From: an uncultured Lachnospiraceae bacterium
GTDB taxonomy: Bacteria > Bacillota > Clostridia > Lachnospirales > Lachnospiraceae
Length of the DNA stretch: 10,183 nt
Assembly: GCA_905236925.1 (NCBI GenBank)
Contig: CAJOQS010000138.1
Location: 1 to 10,183 of the forward strand
Reading direction: 5' to 3'
Every line of letters starts with the position of its first letter. Position 1 is the stretch's first letter. Under the pieces are notes generated by a model, which made no database searches, was not told the origin of the DNA, and worked only from the letters and a program-made list of their open reading frames with translations. This document shows positions 1-6,134 of this stretch, piece after piece. The translations under genes were made by a program, and so were the position numbers.

Positions 1-3
1 AAC

Positions 4-42
4 AAAAAGAGTGCGCAGGCATATTTGAAATCCCGCGCACTC
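4..42 (-). terminator. Intrinsic terminator of the DUF308-MMPL-heptad protein operon
   Basis: Read on the minus strand, an 8-bp perfect GC-rich stem (GAGTGCGC at plus 9-16 against GCGCACTC at 35-42) is followed directly by five T residues (plus 4-8). The stem extends by a further GG/CC pair after one mismatch. It begins 22 nt past the stop codon of the heptad-glycine protein, so it closes the three-gene operon. Confidence 0.92.
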
Positions 43-64
43 CTGAAACTGATATTCTTTTTAA

Positions 65-2011
65 TTATTTACCTGTTGCCTTTACAGCCTCATTCTTGTA
101 GATAAACTTAACGGCGCCGTCCTCAGCGGTATTCAGCGAGTCAATGCATTTATAATCAAGAGAAACCTGTTTGAGAGCCTTAAGCCTGTCTGTAAGTGAT
201 GTAAGATCTCCGTTAAGGATATCTTCTATCTTGACTACGAGTTCGTTATTGATAAGATTGAGTCCCGCATTAAGAGACTTTGAACCATCCCTGAGCTGTA
301 ACAGACCGTTATCAAGTGCCTTCTGTCCGTCAACAAGAACAGCAAGGCCTTCCTTAAGCTCTGTCGCACCTTCAGATAGCTGTGTCGAACCTGCCTGAAG
401 GGAATTTGCTCCATCCTTCAACTGACCAAGGCCGGCATACAGACTCTTTGAACCGTCCTTAAGCTGACCCACGCCCTTGTCGGCAGAATCAACTCCGGCT
501 GTATAGCTCTTTACTCCCTGATAGAAGGTATTGTAATCATCAAGAGATTTCTTCACACCGTTGATCTGGGCAGCTCCGGCATCTATCTGGGCCTGTCCCT
601 GTGCTATCTGCGCCTTTACATCGGCAGATTCCATATTCTGGGCGATAAGTGCCGCGATCTGCTCTTCTGTCTTCTGTGCTACAACAGCCTTCATCTGCTC
701 ACTCTGCATCATTTCGGCAGTCGCACCGGTCTGTGCCTGAACAACAGCAGCAACCTGTGCCTCAACAGTACTTCTGTTGGCTTCAACCGCTGCGGTCACC
801 TTTGCCTTTGCAAGAGCTGTGGGATCAGTCTTCTTGAGTTCTTCTACAACACCATCAAGGACCTTTGAATAATTTTCGATCGTAAGCTCGGGAACCTTGA
901 TGCCTGCATCTGTAAGGCCCTTGTACGCATTTGCAAGAAGTCCGTTGAATACCTGCTTGGCTCCGCCAACAAGTGCAGCGCTGTTGCCGGAAAGAGTATC
1001 AAGTCCGGCAGCAAGTGCCGCGGTGCCGTCCGATATCTGTTTAGATCCGTCATATGCCGAACCGATACCTGCCGCAAGCTGTCCGGCACCATTACTGATC
1101 TGTGAAGCACCGTCCACAAGTGCCGCAGCACCCTCATAAGCAGCTGCAGAGCCATCTACAAGTGCCGCTGATCCGTCCTTCGCGTCACCAAGACCTTCAT
1201 AAAGACTCAGCGAACCCTCAACAAGCTGAGTAAATCCGTCAACCGCAGTTCTGATCTTGTCCGAAATGTCACCCTCAAGGCCTTCCTCATCTACTGCAAA
1301 TTCATCAAAGTTGTAATTTGTTACAAGCGTATATACGGTTCCGAGTTCAAAATTTACCGCATCGGCTTCGACAGTAAGCTTCCCGGGAATCTTTACCTTG
1401 TCTGTAACGGCTTCGGAATTTCCGAGGCTTTCAAGCAGTCCCGGGAATACAACTCCTACTACTGCCTTTCTTGAGCCGTCGTCTATTACTCTTCCACCTT
1501 CAACTGTGATATTGCTGAACACCTTATCGTTCAGGAGCATTCCGGTTACAGCAACAAAGGGAACGTAGATCTTTTCCTCACTGCCGTTTATCTCAATATT
1601 TTCAAACTGTCTGTTTGTATACTCGTATGTGATAGTCACATGTCCGCTCTTGCCAGCGATATCGGCAGCAGACATCTCAGTTCCGTCAAGCGCGTAGGTT
1701 ACTTTGATATCAACGGGAGTTTCCGCATTCAGCTGCTTTTTAGTAACCTCATCGGTTCCGTTCTCGTTATCCCTGAGCTTATCAACAACGATGACCTTTT
1801 GTGTATCTCCATCGTTGTTGTTGATCACATAAACCGTTTCGTCCTGATAGAGCCTGGCTTCATAGTCCTTCTTTGAAATATAATCAGATATTCCCGATGA
1901 TGTTCCTTCTTCCTCATTCTTATCCGCCTTCGCGTAATAGGTTGCTCCGGCACCTGTGATAAGGCAAACGCTCAAAACAACCGCAAGTACTTTATATACA
2001 GTCTTTTTCAT
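65..2011 (-). CDS. Exported protein with two heptad-glycine helical repeat blocks (YhgE/Pip-like repeats), partner of MMPL transporter
   Basis: This 648-residue protein is predicted to be exported. Residues 1-30 form a signal peptide or N-terminal anchor: a lysine pair, a hydrophobic core around 8-23, then YYAKAD. Residues about 45-245 look beta-rich and I cannot assign them to a family. Residues 259-357 and 499-583 are two blocks in which glycine recurs every seven residues, separated by an Ala/Gln/Glu-rich, probably coiled-coil linker (about 385-480). Similar repeats occur in YhgE/Pip and in the outer loops of some MMPL proteins. I see no C-terminal membrane helix or sortase motif. The ATG is preceded by AAAGG and, further up, GCAGG. 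It is the last gene of an operon, 26 nt after the MMPL transporter gene. Inference: it works with that transporter outside the membrane, perhaps as a stalk or adaptor. Its actual function is unknown. Confidence 0.85.
   Translation of the reverse strand: MKKTVYKVLAVVLSVCLITGAGATYYAKADKNEEEGTSSGISDYISKKDYEARLYQDETVYVINNNDGDTQKVIVVDKLRDNENGTDEVTKKQLNAETPVDIKVTYALDGTEMSAADIAGKSGHVTITYEYTNRQFENIEINGSEEKIYVPFVAVTGMLLNDKVFSNITVEGGRVIDDGSRKAVVGVVFPGLLESLGNSEAVTDKVKIPGKLTVEADAVNFELGTVYTLVTNYNFDEFAVDEEGLEGDISDKIRTAVDGFTQLVEGSLSLYEGLGDAKDGSAALVDGSAAAYEGAAALVDGASQISNGAGQLAAGIGSAYDGSKQISDGTAALAAGLDTLSGNSAALVGGAKQVFNGLLANAYKGLTDAGIKVPELTIENYSKVLDGVVEELKKTDPTALAKAKVTAAVEANRSTVEAQVAAVVQAQTGATAEMMQSEQMKAVVAQKTEEQIAALIAQNMESADVKAQIAQGQAQIDAGAAQINGVKKSLDDYNTFYQGVKSYTAGVDSADKGVGQLKDGSKSLYAGLGQLKDGANSLQAGSTQLSEGATELKEGLAVLVDGQKALDNGLLQLRDGSKSLNAGLNLINNELVVKIEDILNGDLTSLTDRLKALKQVSLDYKCIDSLNTAEDGAVKFIYKNEAVKATGK
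263..517 (-). repeat. Second heptad-glycine repeat block (13 units of 7 codons)
   Basis: Codons for residues 499-583 of the exported protein place a glycine at every seventh position with no break: 499, 506, 513, 520, 527, 534, 541, 548, 555, 562, 569, 576 and 583. Typical units read L-K-D-G-S-K-S-L. In the DNA this is a degenerate 21-bp tandem repeat. The conservation is at protein level, not nucleotide level. Confidence 0.9.
941..1237 (-). repeat. First heptad-glycine repeat block (15 units of 7 codons)
   Basis: Codons for residues 259-357 place glycine at 259, 266, 273, 280, 287, 294, 301, 308, 315, 322, 329, 336, 350 and 357. Only position 343 lacks it (Asn, with Gly just before it at 342). 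Most glycines follow D, E, N or A, and the spacing residues are Ala/Leu/Ser-rich. The block is a degenerate 21-bp period in the DNA. Confidence 0.9.
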
Positions 2012-2037
2012 AATCCTTTACCTGCCTTTCGTTTATA

Positions 2038-4113
2038 TCAATTAGAAACCTTTCCGCGCATATCAAGAGTTGTTGCGGCGATCAGCCTGTCGAACAGCAC
2101 AAGAAGTGCGGGAAGAAAGATTATTACAGCTGCCATGCTTATAAGCGCTCCTCGTGCCATCAGCATGCACATAGAACTGATGATATCGATATCCGAATAG
2201 ATCGCGACACCGACTGTTGCCGTAAAGAGTCCCATACCGCTGACGATGATCGAAGGGATCGATGTCGAAAGTGCTGTCCTGACAGCAGTCTTTTTATCGG
2301 CTCCGCCGCATCTTTCCTGCTTGTACCTTGTCGTTGTAAGGATCGCGTAGGCAACAGTTGCTCCGAGCTGTATCGTACTGATGCAGATTGGCGCAATAAA
2401 CGGAAGTGTGCTTCCGAGGTAATGCGATAAGCCGAGGTTGATAAATATCGCAAGCTCTATTACAGAGATCAGTATCACGGGAAGTGTGATGCTCTTCTCT
2501 ACAAGAAGAATGATCACGAATATAGCAGCAATCGAAACGATATTTACTACAGCGAAATCCTTATCTGTAGTTTCGATCATATCCTTCATGCAGGGTGCCT
2601 CGCCGATAAGCATTCCGCCCTCATCATACTTTTTCAGGATCGAATTGAGCTCGTCGATCTGGGCATTAACCTCATCAGATGCGGCAGTGTACTCCGAATT
2701 AACGATAAGAAGCTCCCATTTATCGGACTTTACAAGATCGACTATCGAATCGGGAAGGATATCTGCCGGAATGCTTGCTCCGAGAACAGATTCAAGGCCG
2801 AGCGCATATTGAACGCCCTTAACCTCTCCCATCTCGTCAAGCATGCTCCTGACATCATCGGAAGGAGTATCCGCATCAACGAGAACCATATGTGTTGATG
2901 CAACTCCGAATGTGTCCTTTAGTCTTTCCTGCGCAATTACAAAATCCATATCATCGGGCAGGCACTGACCCATATCGTAATATACCTCGGATTGTGTCTT
3001 GGAATATCCATAATATCCGGGTACAACGAGTATTGCAAATAAGATTACCAATACCGGGAATATCTTAACAATACCCCCCGCAAAGCCCTCCATCTTGGGG
3101 ATTATGGACTTATGCCTTGTTTTCTGGAGGGGCTTGTCAAGGACGAGTATCAAAGCGGGAAGTGTCGTTACACAGCCTATAACTCCGAGAACAACTCCCT
3201 TTGCCATTACGATACCCAGATCCTTGCCCATCGTGAAGCTCATGAAGCAAAGGGCTATAAAGCCGGCGACCGTGGTGATCGAGCTTCCGATGACCGAGGT
3301 CAGTGTATCCTTAATAGACTGGGCCATCGCTTCTTCCTTGTCATCGATGCTCATCCGTTTCTCGTTGTAGCAATTCCAGAGGAATATTGAGTAGTCCATC
3401 GTTACGGCAAGCTGAAGGACCGCCGAGATTGCTTTTGTTATATATGAGATCTCACCGAAGAAATAGTTGGTTCCCATATTGCAAAGGATCGCCATTCCTA
3501 TACTGGTGAGGAATACAAGAGGAACGAGCCAGCCGTCAAGAAGGATCATCATCGCCGCAAGTGCGCATACAACCGCGAGACCGACGTAAATGGGCTCTTC
3601 TTTTTCGCACAGATCCTTCAGGTCCGTTACAAGCGCCGACATGCCTGAAATATAGCAGTCCTTCGTGCAGATCCTTCTGATGTCCCTGATGGCATCCATC
3701 GTTACATCATCGGATGTCGAGCTGTCAAAGAAGATAGCGAGCATCGTCGCATTTCCCTTATTGAACGCATCGTATATCTCATCCGGAAGGATCTCCATCG
3801 GAATGTTCACATCAAGGATCGAATCGTACCAGAGAACCGTCGCAACATGATTTACTTCTCTTATCTTATCGGCAAGCTTCGATACATCGGCAGGTTCCAT
3901 GTTCTCGATCATTACCAGCGAGAACGCCCCCTTTCCGAAATCCTCCATTAACAGGTCCTGTCCCTTAACTGTATCGATATCCTTGGGCAGGTAGGTCAGC
4001 ATATCATAATTGATCCTGGTCTTTACCATTCCCAATACCGAAGGGATCAATAAAATTATTGACAGGATCAGTATCGGTACACGGTATTTGACCACCGCTT
4101 TACTGAATTTCAT
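2038..4113 (-). CDS. MMPL/RND superfamily membrane transporter
   Basis: This 691-residue protein has the duplicated RND/MMPL architecture. TM1 is at about 12-30. It is followed by an extracytoplasmic domain opening with YLPKDIDTVKGQDL and FGKGA (a family signature), then TM2-6 (about 175-325). The second half repeats this: TM7 (about 350-370), a domain opening with CLPDDMDFV, and TM8-12 (about 520-675). TM4 carries the Asp240-Tyr241 pair matching the proton-relay pair of MmpL3-like transporters. The pseudo-symmetric TM10 position reads Ala588-Tyr589, so the second Asp is missing. The start has a good AAGGAG site ten bases upstream. The DUF308 gene lies 26 nt upstream and the heptad-glycine protein 26 nt downstream, so all three are probably co-transcribed. 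Known for the family: proton-driven export of lipids, hydrophobic compounds or peptides. The substrate cannot be told from sequence. At 691 residues it is compact compared with mycobacterial MmpL proteins. Confidence 0.93.
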   Translation of the reverse strand: MKFSKAVVKYRVPILILSIILLIPSVLGMVKTRINYDMLTYLPKDIDTVKGQDLLMEDFGKGAFSLVMIENMEPADVSKLADKIREVNHVATVLWYDSILDVNIPMEILPDEIYDAFNKGNATMLAIFFDSSTSDDVTMDAIRDIRRICTKDCYISGMSALVTDLKDLCEKEEPIYVGLAVVCALAAMMILLDGWLVPLVFLTSIGMAILCNMGTNYFFGEISYITKAISAVLQLAVTMDYSIFLWNCYNEKRMSIDDKEEAMAQSIKDTLTSVIGSSITTVAGFIALCFMSFTMGKDLGIVMAKGVVLGVIGCVTTLPALILVLDKPLQKTRHKSIIPKMEGFAGGIVKIFPVLVILFAILVVPGYYGYSKTQSEVYYDMGQCLPDDMDFVIAQERLKDTFGVASTHMVLVDADTPSDDVRSMLDEMGEVKGVQYALGLESVLGASIPADILPDSIVDLVKSDKWELLIVNSEYTAASDEVNAQIDELNSILKKYDEGGMLIGEAPCMKDMIETTDKDFAVVNIVSIAAIFVIILLVEKSITLPVILISVIELAIFINLGLSHYLGSTLPFIAPICISTIQLGATVAYAILTTTRYKQERCGGADKKTAVRTALSTSIPSIIVSGMGLFTATVGVAIYSDIDIISSMCMLMARGALISMAAVIIFLPALLVLFDRLIAATTLDMRGKVSN

Positions 4114-4139
4114 ATCTTCTTTACTCCTTTCTTACTTAA

Positions 4140-4730
4140 CTATCTGATTTCAAAATGCTTTACATCGATGATATCCGGCTGTTGGTGTCTGACAATCTTA
4201 ACGGTAGACAGAACAGTTATAAGACTCATTATCCCGTCGAGAACAAGTCCTATGCCAACCATCATCGTAATCGTCAAAGCCGCGTTTTCAGGTCGGAATA
4301 TCAGCAGCAGACCTATAAATACGGTAAGAACCGCTGCGATCATGATCAGCCACCATCTGTCGATGCCGAAGCTTTTTGAATCAACGGATATCTGGATCTT
4401 AAACAGTCCGTCGGCAAGGATCGCGATACCAAGCGCAACACACAGGAAGGATATAATCTTGTCCGGTTTCGTAAGCACGATCACGCCAAGCACAATGAGC
4501 AGGATCCCGAATGCCAGATCATACTGGAATGCCAGTCTGAACAGATCCTTCGAAAAGTATCCTATGATCTTGACAATACCGAAAAAGATCATTGACACTC
4601 CGATAAGTGTTCCGATCATCGTTACCGATATCTCCGGATAAAAAATGAGCAGCAGACCAAAAAAGCAAAATAGTATCGAGCTGATAACATATCCAACCTT
4701 TGCTGTTCTCATCGGAATAACAGAACGCAT
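4140..4730 (-). CDS. DUF308/HdeD-like six-TM membrane protein
   Basis: This 196-residue, very hydrophobic protein has about six membrane helices arranged as three similar pairs. Each pair carries an L-x-x-x-x-P turn and a following G-I/V...G segment: LLLIFYPE (27-33), VIVLTKPD (83-90) and LLLIFRPE (141-148), followed by IGVSMIFFG, LGIAILADG and VGIGLVLDG. This threefold repeat is typical of DUF308 proteins such as HdeD. HdeD is linked to acid resistance in enterobacteria, but the function in Firmicutes is not established. The chosen ATG has GAGG eight bases upstream; a second in-frame ATG at 4712 has no such site. It is the first gene of the operon with the MMPL transporter. A helper role for that transporter is inferred from position only. 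Confidence 0.88.
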   Translation of the reverse strand: MRSVIPMRTAKVGYVISSILFCFFGLLLIFYPEISVTMIGTLIGVSMIFFGIVKIIGYFSKDLFRLAFQYDLAFGILLIVLGVIVLTKPDKIISFLCVALGIAILADGLFKIQISVDSKSFGIDRWWLIMIAAVLTVFIGLLLIFRPENAALTITMMVGIGLVLDGIMSLITVLSTVKIVRHQQPDIIDVKHFEIR

Positions 4731-4767
4731 TTTTTTCGCCTCGCTTTCTCTTCACTTTCCGAAGCAG

Positions 4768-4794
4768 ATGTTAGCACCTCAATAGCCATGTTAA
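4768..4794 (-). promoter_or_regulatory. Candidate promoter/operator of the DUF308-MMPL operon (weak)
   Basis: The operon must start between the terminator of the TetR-family gene and position 4730. The best hexamers on the minus strand are TTAACA (4789-4794) and TAACAT (4768-4773), but the 15-bp spacing is short. The TTAACA lies in a small inverted repeat, CCAT-N6-ATGG (4786-4799), which could be an operator. TAACAT also recurs as a 20-bp-spaced direct repeat (4768-4773 and 4788-4793). The short spacing would suit a promoter needing an activator or DNA distortion. This is a weak call. Confidence 0.25.
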
Positions 4795-4801
4795 AATGGA
4801 C

Positions 4802-4837
4802 AAAAAAACCGGCATGACCTGTTTTTGATCATGCCGG
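4802..4837 (-). terminator. Intrinsic terminator of the TetR-family regulator gene
   Basis: A perfect 9-bp stem, CCGGCATGA (4809-4817) against TCATGCCGG (4829-4837) with an 11-nt loop, is followed on the minus strand by seven T residues (4802-4808). It lies 31 nt after the regulator's stop codon and separates that gene from the DUF308-MMPL operon. Confidence 0.92.
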
Positions 4838-4868
4838 GCAGAATTGTCCGATTTTTGTGCATTCACGT

Positions 4869-5435
4869 CTATTTGTCCAAAACCTTGTCACTGAGCTCGA
4901 GCATATTCTTCATCAACATCGGAAGAAGCTTGAAAAAACGCCTTGTTTCAGCTTTCAGATCGGTTTTCATTCCGCCGTTCATCCAGTTGATGATAACGCC
5001 GAAGAACTCGCACTTGAGAAATCCGATAAGGATGCGTCTGTCATCCTCGGATAATGTCATATCCGGGAAAACGGTATCAATATACTTGGCGATCGAGTCC
5101 TCGCAGACTCTCGCAAGGTGCTGCTCGAAAACATCTCTGCTGACGGAATTAAAAACATGAAGACATGCGTTCTTATTATTTAGGAAGAAATCAATGGTTT
5201 CATCCATCGCATTCTCGATATATTCAACCGAAGGATAATCCCGGATAAGATGTTCGGCCTGCTCGACAATGATCTGATTCAGCAGCGAAGGAACATCCTG
5301 ATAATGATAATAAAATGAATTACGGTTAATGCCGCAGTCTTCCACAATATCCTTAACGGTGATCTTTGTTAGCGGCATGTCGTTCAGAAGCCTGATAAAG
5401 GATTCCTTGATAGCTTTTTCGGTAAAATTAGCCAT
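4869..5435 (-). CDS. TetR/AcrR-family transcriptional regulator (TetR_C_8-like)
   Basis: This 188-residue protein has an N-terminal helix-turn-helix at about residues 7-53. The sequence ITVKDIVEDCGINRNSFYYH is a textbook TetR recognition region. The ligand-binding half (about 60-188) contains a block ending NWMNGGMK (150-157), matching the W-x-x-x-GMK pattern of the DhaS/TetR_C_8 subgroup. The ATG is preceded by AGAGGA seven bases upstream. The gene has its own promoter and terminator and lies directly upstream of the DUF308-MMPL operon in the same direction. Inference: it controls that operon in response to a small hydrophobic ligand, and perhaps itself. No convincing shared palindrome was found between the two upstream regions, so the target is unproven. 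Confidence 0.9.
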   Translation of the reverse strand: MANFTEKAIKESFIRLLNDMPLTKITVKDIVEDCGINRNSFYYHYQDVPSLLNQIIVEQAEHLIRDYPSVEYIENAMDETIDFFLNNKNACLHVFNSVSRDVFEQHLARVCEDSIAKYIDTVFPDMTLSEDDRRILIGFLKCEFFGVIINWMNGGMKTDLKAETRRFFKLLPMLMKNMLELSDKVLDK

Positions 5436-5468
5436 TCCAATTTCCTCTGATACATATTCTTTTCATAA

Positions 5469-5497
5469 ATGATACCATAAATAGCAGAAAAAAGCAA
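5469..5497 (-). promoter_or_regulatory. Extended -10 promoter of the TetR-family gene
   Basis: On the minus strand the -10 element is TATCAT (5469-5474), preceded by TGG, which makes an extended -10 (TG-N-TATCAT). A weak -35 TTGCTT (5492-5497) sits 17 bp upstream and overlaps the T-tract of the preceding terminator. The element lies about 35 nt before the TetR start codon. Confidence 0.6.
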
Positions 5498-5524
5498 AAG
5501 ACGCATCACCTGCGGATGCGTCTT
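5488..5524 (-). terminator. Intrinsic terminator of the BlaI-type regulator gene
   Basis: A perfect 10-bp stem, AAGACGCATC (5498-5507) against GATGCGTCTT (5515-5524) with a 7-nt loop, is followed on the minus strand by the T-rich run TTTTGCTTTTTTC. It starts about 60 nt after the BlaI-type stop codon. The stretch 5525-5585 between them holds only a small CCATT/AATGG inverted repeat. Confidence 0.9.
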
Positions 5525-5585
5525 CTGCCTTCATAAAACAAAACCCTGTACTCTACCATTTATTCTCAATGGATAATAATCAAAA

Positions 5586-5957
5586 CTACCTGTATGACGC
5601 AAGCAAGCCTTCGAGCTCGCGCAGCTCATTCTGGTCAGGCTTATGTGACCTGAGATATTCATCAAAAAGACTGACAAACGAACCGTCAAACAGCTTATCA
5701 AGAAGAGCATTGGTTTCAATAACTCTGACCTGAGGCTTTGTTACAAGTGCCTTGCAGTAAAAACCGGGTTCAACCCGCTCGATCGCGCCCTTATCGATCA
5801 GACGCTTGATAACTGTATATGAGGTGTTCTTTTCCCAACCGATATATTCCTTGATAATCTTGGCGATGTCCTTGGCCGCAAGCATCTTGTTAGACCAAAG
5901 CAGTTCCATTACATTAAGTTCGCCTTCGTGAAGTCTGATCTCTCCTGATCCACCCAT
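5586..5957 (-). CDS. BlaI/MecI/CopY-family transcriptional repressor
   Basis: This 123-residue winged-helix repressor matches the BlaI/MecI family in length and pattern. EGELNVMELLW (11-21) is the first helix. AAKDIAKIIKEYIGWEKNTSYTVIKRL lies at 27-53, with the family's GW-x-x-x-T/S-x-x-T core, and KGAIERVEPGFY (56-67) forms the wing. The C-terminal part (about 75-123) is the dimerisation region, including LLDKLFDGSFVSLF. I chose the ATG at 5957, which is preceded by a weak GGTG. The TTG at 5972 would add five residues but has no ribosome binding site. Family members bind dyad operators and are usually released by cleavage by a BlaR1/MecR1 sensor protease. No such gene is near, so this is an orphan repressor in this window. 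Its own promoter carries a matching palindrome, which points to autoregulation. Confidence 0.9.
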   Translation of the reverse strand: MGGSGEIRLHEGELNVMELLWSNKMLAAKDIAKIIKEYIGWEKNTSYTVIKRLIDKGAIERVEPGFYCKALVTKPQVRVIETNALLDKLFDGSFVSLFDEYLRSHKPDQNELRELEGLLASYR

Positions 5958-5988
5958 AAAAACACCATGCAATAATAGATTTATGCCC

Positions 5989-6004
5989 GTCTACGACTGT
6001 ATCA
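5989..6004. promoter_or_regulatory. Degenerate BlaI-type operator-like site in the leader
   Basis: GTCTACGACTGTATCA matches the TTCTAY-N4-RTAGAA pattern at 5 of 6 positions on the left and 4 of 6 on the right. It lies in the presumed 5' leader of the repressor gene, 35 bp from the promoter-overlapping site. It could be chance. Confidence 0.3.
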
Positions 6005-6022
6005 TGTTTCAAGCACAAGTGA

Positions 6023-6051
6023 ATTCTATAACAATAGAAAATTTTTGTCAA
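6023..6051 (-). promoter_or_regulatory. Sigma-A promoter of the BlaI-type regulator gene
   Basis: On the minus strand a perfect -35 TTGACA (6046-6051) and a -10 TAGAAT (6023-6028) are separated by exactly 17 bp. The predicted start, near 6016, leaves a leader of about 60 nt before the ATG at 5957. The promoter is near consensus and therefore needs repression; the palindrome at 6024-6039 covers the -10 and most of the spacer. Confidence 0.85.
6024..6039. promoter_or_regulatory. BlaI-type operator O1, perfect 6+4+6 palindrome
   Basis: TTCTATAACAATAGAA is a perfect inverted repeat with 6-bp arms around a 4-bp centre, the size and layout of BlaI/MecI operators. It overlaps the -10 and spacer of the repressor's own promoter, so binding would block RNA polymerase. 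Confidence 0.7.
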
Positions 6052-6053
6052 GA

Positions 6054-6076
6054 GAAAAACGCATATTTTATGCATT
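6054..6076 (-). terminator. Possible weak terminator after the ATPase gene
   Basis: On the minus strand AATGCATA (6069-6076) pairs with TATGCGTT (6058-6065), 8 bp including one G-U, around a 3-nt loop. TTT then CTC follow. The stem is AT-rich and the loop tight, so it would be a weak terminator. It is the only candidate between the ATPase stop codon and the promoter of the BlaI-type gene. Confidence 0.45.
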
Positions 6077-6090
6077 CTACTGTTGACGAA
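6075..6090. promoter_or_regulatory. BlaI-type operator-like site O2
   Basis: TTCTACTGTTGACGAA has a perfect left arm for the TTCTAY-N4-RTAGAA pattern and 4 of 6 on the right. It lies upstream of the -35 element, centred 51 bp from the promoter-overlapping palindrome, close to five helical turns. Confidence 0.45.
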
Positions 6091-6095
6091 TAAGA

Positions 6096-6111
6096 TTCCA
6101 CTATTGTAGAT
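6096..6111. promoter_or_regulatory. BlaI-type operator-like site O3
   Basis: TTCCACTATTGTAGAT matches the pattern at 5 of 6 positions in each arm, and its core ACTATTGTAG resembles the ACTA/TGTAG core of BlaI operators. It lies 21 bp from the preceding site and 23 bp from the next, about two helical turns each. Confidence 0.5.
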
Positions 6112-6118
6112 AGAAATA

Positions 6119-6134
6119 TTCTACACTAATAGAA
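6119..6134. promoter_or_regulatory. BlaI-type operator-like site O4, overlapping the ATPase stop codon
   Basis: TTCTACACTAATAGAA has arms complementary at 5 of 6 positions and matches the TTCTAY-N4-RTAGAA pattern fully. It covers the last codons and the TAG stop (6121-6123) of the ATPase gene. Confidence 0.55.

Noticed and set aside
171..398. Plus-strand open frames opposite the heptad-glycine protein and the transporter
   Set aside because: They are mirror frames of strongly coding minus-strand genes, with no ribosome binding sites or recognisable domains.
263..1237. Heptad repeats as a nucleotide tandem repeat or repeat-expansion locus
   Set aside because: The 21-bp units are too diverged in DNA; only the protein pattern is kept.
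5958..5972. TTG start for the BlaI-type repressor at 5972
   Set aside because: No ribosome binding site precedes it. The ATG at 5957 gives the usual family length and N-terminus.
6083..6112. Plus-strand promoter (TTGACG with TAGATA, 18-bp spacing) antisense to the ATPase gene
   Set aside because: The -10 matches only 3 of 6 positions, so I do not list it as a feature; it is only mentioned as one explanation for the upstream operator-like sites.
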